From Bretschneidera sinensis (lineage: Eukaryota; Streptophyta; Magnoliopsida; Brassicales; Akaniaceae), in assembly GCA_023935145.1 (NCBI GenBank), contig CM043699.1, positions 64,776,138 to 64,840,137 of the forward strand: a DNA stretch of 64,000 bases, read 5' to 3'. The notes beneath the pieces are model-generated. The model was not told the DNA's origin. It did not search any database and worked only from the letters and a program-made list of their open reading frames with translations. Below, one piece after another: positions 55,759 through 64,000 of the stretch (positions are counted from its first letter, which is position 1; every line of letters starts with the position of its first letter). A program made the translations under genes and the position numbers.

Positions 55759-57418
55759 CCTTGTAAGGTAATGCCAATTATTACTTCACACATTTAGACA
55801 TCATGATCATGATGTGGTAGGTACTGAGTGGTCAGTACTTATAAACATTGGTCAAGAATTTTTCTTTTAAGTATGCATTTGTCGGCAATTAATTTTTCTT
55901 TTTTGTTAACAGAAATATAGTACTATCAATGTTTTGAATTCAGAGCTCATTTTAGAGCTTGAAGATCTCTTCATTTTATGACTTTATTTGACATCTGGAT
56001 TTTACCTTCCCTACTTATCAGAAAGCAGGGGTACGTGGCTGAATTTTGCTGCATATGTATATCACACTTTTTGCTGAGGAGTTAAACAAGTTGCTACAAA
56101 TGTGTTAAATGTAGTATGATGAAGTCGTGAATTCTTGGTGTCATGGATCTTGCATTAATTACAATTTTCCAATGAGCAATCAATGATTTTGTCCAGAACT
56201 TAGAAAAGGGAAAACGACCTTGAATAGGTGGAAAGATGAATATTAACTTGGGGTACAAGCAGAAATAGGTAAAATATCAATAAAGAAGTTCAATTTTACA
56301 GTTTGATACGCTGGTCTTTTATGATACAATTATATATTTCAAGTTTGATTATAATTATTACATTTAAGTTTCAAGTTTTTGGAAAAACAATTTTTTTATA
56401 ATATAGTTTTATTTGACATAAAAATTGCATCTAAAATAACTAAACCGTGAGAAGAAATTAATAAAAAAAATTTATAATAATAATGTAATATTAAATTTGT
56501 ACTACTCTTGAGATATTAATTGTTTGTAACACAAATGTGATGGTATTAGTTGAATTACATTAGCAAGTTTGTCACTTTTCTACTAAAGTTTTTTATAGTG
56601 GAATGAGTTTATCATTTTTTGAAAACTTTGAATTAAATTATAAATACATTCAAACTTAAAAGATGTTAATATTATTATGGATGGTTACAAAACTAAAGTT
56701 TTGTTCAGTGGGAGAAACAAATATATATTTAAGTTTTCTCATACATATACCATGTATTTCTGCCAAAAGAAATACAAAGTTTTCTTATGCATATGACAAA
56801 CCCAGTATCATAGTGAAGTGATGATAACCAGATCGAAAATCGAAACAATATTACTTTCATATGTTGAAAGGTGTAGCTATTGAGATAAGCTCACAGTCAT
56901 CATAATTTTTTGGGTTTAATGGTTTATCTCGTGTCTATAGCACAGAGAGAGAATTTTTTAATAAATTGTTGACCTGAGTCTCAATATGGGCTTAGTTAGC
57001 TTAATTTTGATAACAAAACACATTTAAAGTGTTCCATTTGCAATCACAGGATCTTGATCTTCCATGATCTTGTATTTGAAAAATATTAAATTTATTAAAA
57101 TTGCAATAATTTTTAATTAACTTATTCATCCTCTCTTGTTCAACATAAATAGTATAATAGTGATAAATGCAAACAAAAAACAAGGTACTCCATTATGTGG
57201 TATTTAGTCATGTTTAACTTCAACATCGAAGTTTGAACGGCTAAACTTTAGTACCTCGAGGATTAGCCAATTAAATCTAATGGTGTTAAATTTTACTTAC
57301 ATATCGGACACATCAGCAAATGATAGACATGTATTCATCATGTATTCGATGAAAGCAAATAATTTGAAAAAAAATTAATAGAAAAAACAAAAAAAAAATA
57401 CCAAACCAAATATATGTA
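55759..57418. other. Intergenic AT-rich DNA
   Basis: I see no convincing coding sequence, structural RNA or element end here. Several poly-A and poly-T runs occur. Confidence 0.5.
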
Positions 57419-57510
57419 TAATTTTTTTTTTTCCTTATTCTTCTTCGTCTTCTCATTTTCCTCATTCTTCTTCTTCTTTTTCTTCTTCTCCTCCTCCTCA
57501 TTCTCTTGCT
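57419..57510. repeat. Pyrimidine-rich simple repeat (TTC/CTT)n
   Basis: Almost uninterrupted C/T on the plus strand with TTCTTCTTCTT and CTCCTCCTCC runs. The minus strand codes a spurious Arg/Lys-rich frame (57313-57588). Confidence 0.85.
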
Positions 57511-57940
57511 ATTGCAATTGCGGCCATCATAGCCATGTACAACGTTGCTGCTATTGCTACAATCTTCTTCTCGAGTCGTCTTGTTCAATTTGAAGATCTC
57601 GTGCTTCGTCTCCCGTAGACTCGTTCTTCTCCATCATCCATCTCCCATCTCGTGTAACACAATCCTTTGTCTTGTCGTTGCACTTCACATATGTTCATCT
57701 TGCCAAATAGATATGGAATATCTAAAATACCCTTATAATTCATATATCAAAATATATAAGTAGCATATTTTTGGTAAAAAAAATATTTAATATTACTGAA
57801 AGTAATCCTATGTATTTATGGCACAAGCTAAAAACAAAACTTATTCAACAATAACAAATATTTCTACCACAATGCCATTGGGTATTGCAAATGTCTATTC
57901 AATCATTTATTCTCATACTCTATAGTAGGGGAAATCGGTG

Positions 57941-58234
57941 TGTTTGGTTGTAAAAAATATTTTTTATTTTCAATCTTTATTTTCAATCTTTATTTTCTTT
58001 AATACTTTACTCAACAATTTGAACATTCTTAACATAATTTGAAAAGTAACACTTCTATTTTCACATATAATATTAGAATATATGAAAAAATAAAAATAAA
58101 ATTGCTTTCAAAACTTTTCAATATTATGTTGAAAATAAAAGTATTTTTTTTAAATTATGTTAAAAACTGTGCAAATTGTTGAAGAAAGTGTTAACGAAAA
58201 TAAAAATGAAAAAAAAAATTCTACAACTAAATGT
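57941..58234. mobile_element. Element J: foldback MITE
   Basis: The left arm (from about 57941, TGTTTGGTTGT) and the right arm (to about 58234, ACAACTAAATG) are inverted copies. Paired words include CAACAATTTG at 58012-58021 with CAAATTGTTG at 58172-58181, and AACATAATTT at 58031-58040 with AAATTATGTT at 58152-58161. An inner pair, TTGAAAAGT and ACTTTTCAA-like, extends the stem, with a small insertion near 58121-58150. There is no coding capacity. TGTTTGGTTG ends occur in plant hAT-like MITEs, but the family is not assigned. Confidence 0.75.
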
Positions 58235-58549
58235 AAAAATTATCTTCGAGTTGCCAAATCAAGTTCATGAATTTGTCCACATAAAAAATTTTGTACTTAA
58301 ATTTTTGTCAAAAAGCAATGTGAGTGTTTTTTTTTAATATATTCTCAAATAAAAAAATCTTTAAAACTAAGGTTCAATTTACCGATAAAAAAAAAAAGTC
58401 TCATTAATTTGCTGCAAATATCAAAATCATGTGTTTTTTCCCATTGATAGGGGAGAAATAAATAGTAAATTAAACAGTTTTTGGGGCCTTATAATTAGTG
58501 TTTGTTTTATACAATTTTTTTTATGTTTATAATTCTTTTGAGGAAGAAT
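58235..58549. other. Intergenic AT-rich DNA left of element K
   Basis: Poly-A rich, with no gene. The last five bases, AGAAT (58545-58549), would be the left target duplication of K if the LTR boundary is right. Confidence 0.45.
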
Positions 58550-59035
58550 TCTTATGATCAAAGAAAAAGACCAAGAAAATTAAAATGGTGATTGAAGAGA
58601 AATTGTATTGATGTCTCTGATTCGAGTTCAAAGGGATCCTTACAATAAAGTAGTTTCGACAATAATTGCCTTTATTCTCCCCAAAGCTACTGTTATTTAT
58701 ACTTCTTGTAATACAATCTGTTACAGCCTATTTGACTACCAATTTTGTTATAACTGTTTAACAAATTTAGTCTCCTAAAGGATATAATCCTTCTACTAGT
58801 AAGGAGTTGTTTTCCTCCTGGTGGATTGACGCCCTTGTCTTATAACTGCTTCCTCAGCTTCTTGATAATTTCTTTCCAGCTCTTTCTCACCTAGCTGTGT
58901 AGCTTCTTGATTACTTTCTTCATTCAGTTCTTGCTCACTTCTTCCTCCAGTTGGGGCTCAATTTCATTGTCCAGTTGGAGCTGCTTTTGTACATCTTTCA
59001 TAACTTCTTGAGTATCCAGGTCCAATTGTGTAACA
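58550..59035 (-). repeat. 3' LTR of element K (486 bp)
   Basis: Aligns by eye with 63625-64000 from TCTTATGATCAAAG (TGTTACGATCAAAG in the other copy) on. On the minus strand it starts TGTTACACAATTGGACC at 59035. A minus-strand TATA box GTATAAATAAC is at about 58684-58695. Confidence 0.88.
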
Positions 59036-59046
59036 TTCCCCTGTCC
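59036..59046 (-). promoter_or_regulatory. Polypurine tract of element K
   Basis: Minus-strand GGACAGGGGAA directly abuts the LTR start TGTTACAC. It is the usual primer for plus-strand DNA synthesis in LTR elements. Confidence 0.85.
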
Positions 59047-59290
59047 ATCAAAACCAATCTTGTCCTAAAGGTTCAGACTAGGACACAAGGAGTTGATTAT
59101 AGTAAAATTTTCCCAAGAAAAGTCTTCCACTGGTAATCCTTGCCATTAGACCAAGGCTTGAGGGATTAACTTGCCTTAATTCCAAACCTACCTTTGGCTG
59201 ACAATTGTTGTTGGAGTAATGACATGCTGATTTTGAAAACTTATTGGTGGTAACTACTTAGAATGAATGTTGGGATCTCCTTAAAAAAGT
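59047..59290 (-). pseudogene. Chromodomain-like tail of element K integrase
   Basis: After two stops the minus strand reads WQGLPVEDFSWENFTIINSL, then CPSLNL, a stop, and DKIGFDGQGNVT. This is the second half of a chromodomain (WQGLP..ED.SWE) and the conserved integrase end. The final residues are encoded by the polypurine tract itself and the frame continues into the LTR. Confidence 0.7.
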
Positions 59291-60464
59291 TTTAAGAGAA
59301 ACACATGAAAGATAAGATGAATCCTACTATGTAATTACAAGGCCAATCTGTAGGCAACTGTGCCAATTCTTTTAGTGACTTCATAAGGGCTATAGATCCT
59401 TTTTTATTGAGCTTGTAGTGAGTCCTTTGGGCTAATGAATTCTGCCTATAAGGTTGTAGTTTAACCAAAACCCAATCTCCCACTGTAAACTCTCTCTAGT
59501 TTGTGTTCCCTAACATTCCCTTTCATTCTCTATTGTGCCTTCAGTAAATGGACTTTCAATTGATGAAGTAGAAGAGATCTGTTAGTTAAGTATTTGTCTA
59601 AAACTTATAAGTTTGATAAACCTTTGATATAGTGGGGAATATTAGGAGGGAGTCTGCTATAAAGAGCTTAAAATGTATCATTCCAATTGTTAAGTGAAGA
59701 GAAGTATTGTACCAGAACTCCATCGAGGTCAGAAAATGCAACCACTTGTAAGGGTACTCATGCACAAAGCATATCAGATATTGCTTTAGGCATCTGTTAA
59801 GAACTTCTGATTGGCCATCAGTTTGTAGATGATATGCTGACCTCATTTTGAGGTTAGTGCCACTTAATTTGAATAAAGTCTACTAGAAAAGACTCAAGAA
59901 GATTTTGTCTCTGTATAAAATGATGGATTTAGGAAAACCATATAGTTTGACAACTATGTTGACAAACACTCTGGTCACTTTGACAGCAATGAAATTTGAA
60001 GGCAGTGCTCCAAAATAAGCAAATTTAGTTAATTTGTCCACAACTACTAGGATAACTGTAGATCTATTTGCTGGTGGTAAAGCAGTAATAAATCCATTGT
60101 AACATCTTCCTAGACTTATTAGAATAGGTAAGGGTTAAAGTATACCTACATAATTAGTTGTGACATACTTGACCTACTGACAGATCAAACATAGATTGAC
60201 ATACTTCTGAACATCGACTTTTATCTAGGGCCAATGGAAATTAGTAGATAATATGATAAATGTTTAGTGAATGTCTTAAGTTCCTCTTGTAGGAAAGTTA
60301 TGAAACTCTTATGGCAATATTTCTTTGAGTGAAAATGTAGTAGGCAACTTGATCCTTCCTTTGAAAAATAGATTTCCTTCTTTGACTTCATAAACTATTG
60401 TGCTTAAGAAAACTTCTTGCAATTTGTTGTGTAAGTCCAAAAACTCTTGATTGGTCTTGTTTTT
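59291..60464 (-). pseudogene. Integrase of element K
   Basis: Recognisable minus-strand words, in several frames: STVILVVVDKLTKFAYFGAL near 59990-60060 with the core, RDKIF with the second Asp at about 59910, SAYHLQTDGQSEVLNRCLKQ (Glu present) at 59846-59598, and the C-terminal domain start MGDWVLVKLQPYRQNSLAQR at 59483-59292. Interruptions occur between these pieces. The zinc region (60150-60250) is hard to read. Confidence 0.82.
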
Positions 60465-61150
60465 TTATTTTATTATATTCATAATATTAAAAGAATGAGT
60501 CAAGAGATTTAGTAATAGACCTTTAGTATCTCCAGTAGGCTCTTCTACTTCTGTTTTTGTAGTGATCGGCAGTCTAAAAAGGGCAACAACAACATTATTG
60601 TTACCAGGTCTGTAGAAAATGTTATAATCAAAACCTAGTAATTTTTTCAAGTATTTATGCTATTCGGGTGTTTAGATGACCTGATTTATTAAGTTCTTCA
60701 GACTCTTATGATATGTGATTATCACAAATTTTTTACCAAGTATTGTCTCCACTTTTGGACTGCTTGAGTTATGGCAAACAATTCTCTTGCATAAGTAGAA
60801 GCTCTGAGCATAGTTGAATTTAGATTTTTACTGAAGTAAGCAATTGGATGTCCCTCTTGTGCCAATACAGCCCCAATACCTATTGTAGAGGCATTTGTTT
60901 CAATTTCAAACATTTTAGAAAAATCAGGTAGTTGCAGAACTAGCATTGTAGTCATTGTTTGTTTGAGGTTGTCAAATGCAGTTGTGGTTGTTGTGTCCCA
61001 ACGGAAAGAATCCTTCTTGACTAAATTTTTTAAAGGATGAGCTATGTTTGCGTATCCCTTGACAAATTTTTTGTACTACCCAATGAGTCTTAAGAATCCT
61101 CTTAGGTGCTTATGAGTTTTTGGAACTGGCCATTTCAGCATGATATGAAC
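60465..61150 (-). pseudogene. RNase H of element K
   Basis: Frame 60955-60722 begins in the connection domain (MTTMLVLQLPDFSKMFEIET) and reads ETNASTIGIGAVLAQEGHPI. The first catalytic Asp of the usual ETDAS is Asn. YARELFAITQAVQKWRQYL follows with the Glu. Frame 60650-60465 ends RNase H with LLGFDYNIFYRPGNNNVVVA. Confidence 0.82.
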
Positions 61151-61900
61151 TTTTTTAGGATATGGTTGCACTCATCTTATGATACTATATGGCCTAGGCA
61201 ATAAATCTTTGATAGAAAACACACTTACTTTCCTTTGCAAATAAATGATTATCTTCTAGGAATTTCAAAACCTTAGTCAAGTGCATTTCATATTCCAGTT
61301 ATGACTTGCTATATATTAATATATCATCAAAGAACAAAGCCACAAAATGTTTGAGGTAAGGCTAAAAAAAACCTTATTCATAAGGGCTTGAAATGTTAAA
61401 AGTGCATTTGACAGGCCAAAATGCATCACCATGAATTCATAATGGCCTTCATAAGTTCTGAAAGCAGTCTTGTAGATGTCTTCTTCCTTCATTCTGATTT
61501 GATGATAACTTACCTTTAGGTCCAACTTAAAAAAAATGGTTGCTCCATGTAGTTCATCCAGAAATTCATTTATCATTGGGATCAGAAACTTATCTTTACT
61601 GTTATGGCATTTAATGCCCTATAGTCAATGCAGAAATGCCAAGAACCATAATTTTTCTTAACTAAAAGGACTAGTGAAGTGAAAGGACTATGACTTATTC
61701 TAATCGTTCCATTTTGTAGCATCTCTTTAACTAATTCTTCTATCTCATTATTTTGACATTGAGGATATCTATAGGGCTTAACATTGACTGGTGCAGCCCT
61801 TGGAAGAAGATGAATTTGATGATCATATTCTCTAATAGGTGGTAAGGTCTTTCGTACCTTGAAAATTTCTTTAAACGGTTTCAGAATTTCTTTAATAGAC
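61151..61900 (-). pseudogene. Reverse transcriptase of element K
   Basis: Frame 61576-61316 has [20 protein letters not shown] and [20 protein letters not shown]. The catalytic box [11 protein letters not shown] is readable at 61315-61350 in a shifted frame. The N-terminal part (61600-61900) is broken. Similar length loss is not seen, so point changes and frameshifts dominate. Confidence 0.82.
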
Positions 61901-62265
61901 TAAGGTACTATATCACACTGGTCACTCTTACTGGTATTTACAATAATTAATTGATAATAACATGTCACCCTTTCATAACAACTTAACTTCCTCAATAGGG
62001 TTGGTAATGGTTTATCTTCTAATAATGAATCCCCTATCAAATGCACTTGTTTCCCTTCCCAAGCAAAATTCATTGCTAAGTGTTTGTAGTATGTAATGAC
62101 TGGTCCAAGTAATGCTAACCATTGAATACTTGATACTACTTTAGCTCTATGTATAGGTCAGATGAACAGATCAAGTATGAATTCATTAGATTGTGAAATG
62201 AGGGAGACTTGCATACACTTATTATCACATGGCAAGTAGTCTCCATTCCCAATGTAAACTTTAAA

Positions 62266-62592
62266 CTATTTAGTTGGTATAATTAGCACTTCTATCTTTA
62301 TAGCTATAGATTCTTGGACAAAATTATGGGTACTTCCACTATCAATTAACAGATGAACATTGTGATTTGAAATTCTGCTTTTGAGTCTAACAGTGCTAGG
62401 ATATAATTTACTAGACACGGTATGTAAACTTACTTCATGTATTGTAGTATAATCGGAAAGGCCTAAGTATAGCAGTTCTTGTGAATCTTGAACATCTTCA
62501 TCACTGCTAACTTCTTCTTCTACAGTCATTAGATAAAACTTAGGCTTGCATTTATGGCATGGTCTGTATTTATCATCACAATTGTAGCACAA
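62266..62592 (-). pseudogene. Gag knuckle and aspartic protease of element K
   Basis: The frame starts MCYNCDDKYRPCHKCKPKFY, a zinc knuckle of the type CX2CX4(G)HX4C with Pro-Cys for Pro-Gly. It continues with an acidic linker (EEVSSDEDVQDSQELL). It ends in the protease start HLLIDSGSTHNFVQESIAIK, with an intact DSG active site. The remainder of protease lies at 61900-62265 in broken frames. Confidence 0.82.
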
Positions 62593-63524
62593 CCTCTTCT
62601 CCCTTCTTGCCTATAGTTCTTCAGAAGTCGGTCTTTTTACTGGTAAGGTTGGTACTGGTTTGTTGACAGTCTGTGTTCTTGAATTCAGTTGATTGGTTTG
62701 AGTCCCTAATTGGGAAAGAGGGTTGTTTCTAAATGAGAGAGGTCCTCCTTCTATTTTGTTTCATAGAGTCTTGACCATTTGTCTAATGTCATTATACTTG
62801 TCTTCTTGTAGTCTTACCATAGCCATAGCCTAGATTAAAAAGTCAGACTTAGCTATTAATGACTCTTTTCTAAGTTCTAGTTTTAGACCAGATATAAATA
62901 AACTTAATAAGAAGGGCTCTAATAATCCTATGACTTTACTTGACAAGTTCTCAAACTCATATTGATATCCAGTGACATTAGTTTGTTGTGTAAGTTTGGC
63001 CAATGCTCCTCTGTAATCTACATATTCTGATGCCCCAAATCTTTGTGCAATTACTTTGAAAAATTGTCTCCAATTTTTCAGCAATCCGTTGGCATAGCAC
63101 CATTGATACTAAGTGTTTGTCATTCCAAGTGAAAGGAGGCAATCATCAATCTTTGATCTCCAGGTGTGTTTTGAAAATCAAAGTATTGCTCAATCTTGAA
63201 GATCCATCCAATAGGATCCGAGCCATCGAATTTTGGCACTTCTAGTTTCATATTTCTTAATGCTGAGGGTTATTGATGGTTCTTCTATGTTTTTTGAATC
63301 TATGATTCTTGTGACAGTACATTGCTTCTTTGTGAATTGGGATCTAAAGATGCCATGATCATCTTGATGGAATTGTGTAGTGCCTCAAAGTTCTTTGTTG
63401 TTTCTACCCTAAACTCAGCTTGATCATGCTTTAGTTCATTAATCACTTGTTGTTGCTAGGTTTTTCCTTGTTGATGTTGCTTGATGGAGTTATTTGTTTT
63501 AGACCATCTCGTGTCGTTTTCCAT
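62593..63524 (-). pseudogene. gag of element K
   Basis: The probable start is the ATG at 63524 (MENDTRWSKTNNSIKQHQQG). After stops come HNSIKMIMASLDPNSQRS and KLEVPKFDGSDPIGWIFKIE, typical capsid-start words, then TPGDQRLMIASFHLEWQT. The open frame 63084-62830 has FFKVIAQRFGASEYVDYRGA and LTQQTNVTGYQYEFENLSSK. At least four stops interrupt the gene. Confidence 0.82.
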
Positions 63525-63607
63525 TTGTACTGGTTAGTATACTGAAAGGTTGAAGATAGATTGAATAATTGAGGAAAAGATTGATGGTTATAGGAGAATT
63601 TGGGAGG

Positions 63608-63623
63608 TGAATAAAAGCACCAA
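63608..63623 (-). promoter_or_regulatory. Candidate primer binding site of element K
   Basis: Plus-strand GAATAAAAGCACCA ends two bases before the LTR and has the CCA end expected of a tRNA 3' terminus. I cannot assign the tRNA; it is not the initiator Met type. Confidence 0.4.
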
Positions 63624-63624
63624 C

Positions 63625-64000
63625 TGTTACGATCAAAGAGAAAGAACAAGAAAATTAAGGTGGTGATTGAAGAGAAATTGTACGGATATCTCTGATTCGA
63701 GCTTAGAGGAATCCTTACAACAAAGTAGTTTCAACAATAATTGCCTTCCTTCTCTCCAAGGCTACTGCTACTTATACTACTTGTAATACAATCTGTTACA
63801 ACCTGTTTGAATATCAATTTTGTTATAATTGTCTAACATATTTAGTCTTCTAAAGGATATAATCATTCTACCAGTAAAGGGTTGTTTTCCTCCTAGTAGA
63901 TTGGTGCCCTTGTCTCATAACTTCTTCCTCATCTTCATCTTCATCTTCTTGATCATTTCTTTCCAGCTCTGCTCACCTAGTTGTGCAACCTAGTTGTGCA
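63625..64000 (-). repeat. 5' LTR of element K, partial
   Basis: Starts TGTTACGATCAAAGAG and matches the other LTR until the window ends. A small TCATCTTCA repeat is at 63931-63948 and a doubled CCTAGTTGTGCA is at the window end. Confidence 0.88.

Larger units (their letters stand above)
58550..64000 (-). mobile_element. Element K: chromovirus-type Ty3/gypsy retrotransposon, 5' LTR cut by the window end
   Basis: LTRs at 58550-59035 and 63625 to beyond 64000 enclose minus-strand gag, protease, RT, RNase H, integrase and a chromodomain-like tail. The gag knuckle type CYNCDDKYRPCHKCK and the chromodomain suggest a Reina/Galadriel-like chromovirus rather than Tekay. About one stop or frameshift per 250 bp makes it inactive. 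Confidence 0.88.

Noticed and set aside
55559..55777. 72-codon frame with repeated RISRFRRQC-like units as a small zinc protein
   Set aside because: The repetition comes from a 51-bp DNA duplication, the remainder is AT-rich noise, and there are no ligand pairs of a known finger.
57313..57588. Arg/Lys-rich minus-strand frame as a basic nuclear protein
   Set aside because: It is the translation of a (TTC/CTT)n simple repeat with no domain structure.
1..64000. A defence system, biosynthetic cluster or prokaryotic-type operon
   Set aside because: Nothing beyond retroelement genes, one PMD pseudogene, one RNase H fragment and one PLATZ gene has support.

Overview
The window is nuclear DNA of a flowering plant, probably a eudicot. 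It is AT-rich, carries one intron-containing gene of the plant-specific PLATZ zinc-finger family, and is otherwise filled with nested, decayed LTR retrotransposons of typical plant lineages (Ty3/gypsy Athila, Tat, Tekay/Del and another chromovirus; Ty1/copia Tork/Tnt1-like). I cannot name the species. There are no prokaryotic features, tRNA or rRNA genes, or CRISPR arrays.

Layout (letters are my labels). A, 1-6381, minus strand: Athila element with its 3' end off the window, inserted in the gag gene of B. B, 6382-8741, minus: second Athila-like element; only gag, primer site and 5' LTR are visible. C, 8742-about 14860: Tat-lineage element with minus-strand pol remnants (RT, RNase H, integrase) and, downstream of pol on the opposite strand, a decayed plant mobile domain (PMD) ORF with its own TATA-like box. 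D, about 14861-27743, plus strand: decayed Tekay/Del-type chromovirus lacking the U3 of its 5' LTR. E, 21496-27277, minus: Tork-like copia element inside the 3' LTR of D, with ATATA target duplications. F, 27744-28840 plus 44265-about 50740, minus: second Tat copy. It is split by G, 28841-44264, minus: a Tekay/Del chromovirus with ATAAG target duplications and a recognisable chromodomain. G is in turn split by H, 29963-35944, minus: a second copia of the E family, with TCTCT target duplications. This gives three clear levels of nesting (H in G in F).

The only convincing host gene is the PLATZ gene on the plus strand (51455-54708, four exons, 232 codons, all splice junctions in phase 0). It starts about 0.7 kb from the probable Tat LTR. 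Its 2-kb third intron holds an antisense LINE-type RNase H fragment (I) whose reading frame is still open. After it come AT-rich intergenic DNA with local tandem repeats, a foldback MITE (J, 57941-58234), and from 58550 to the window end another chromovirus (K, minus) with one complete and one partial LTR.

Nearly every retroelement gene is broken by stops, frameshifts or deletions, so the elements are old and probably immobile. The most unusual points are: the PMD ORF antisense to Tat pol with promoter, start and intron signals; tandem copies of the tRNA-iMet primer site in both copia elements; a GC-rich repeated U3 motif shared by copia and Athila LTRs; decay of the tRNA-Asp primer site purely by CpG transitions; and the open RNase H frame inside the PLATZ gene. 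No sequence comparison could be run. Lineage names rest on motif recognition, and coordinates of degraded genes are approximate.
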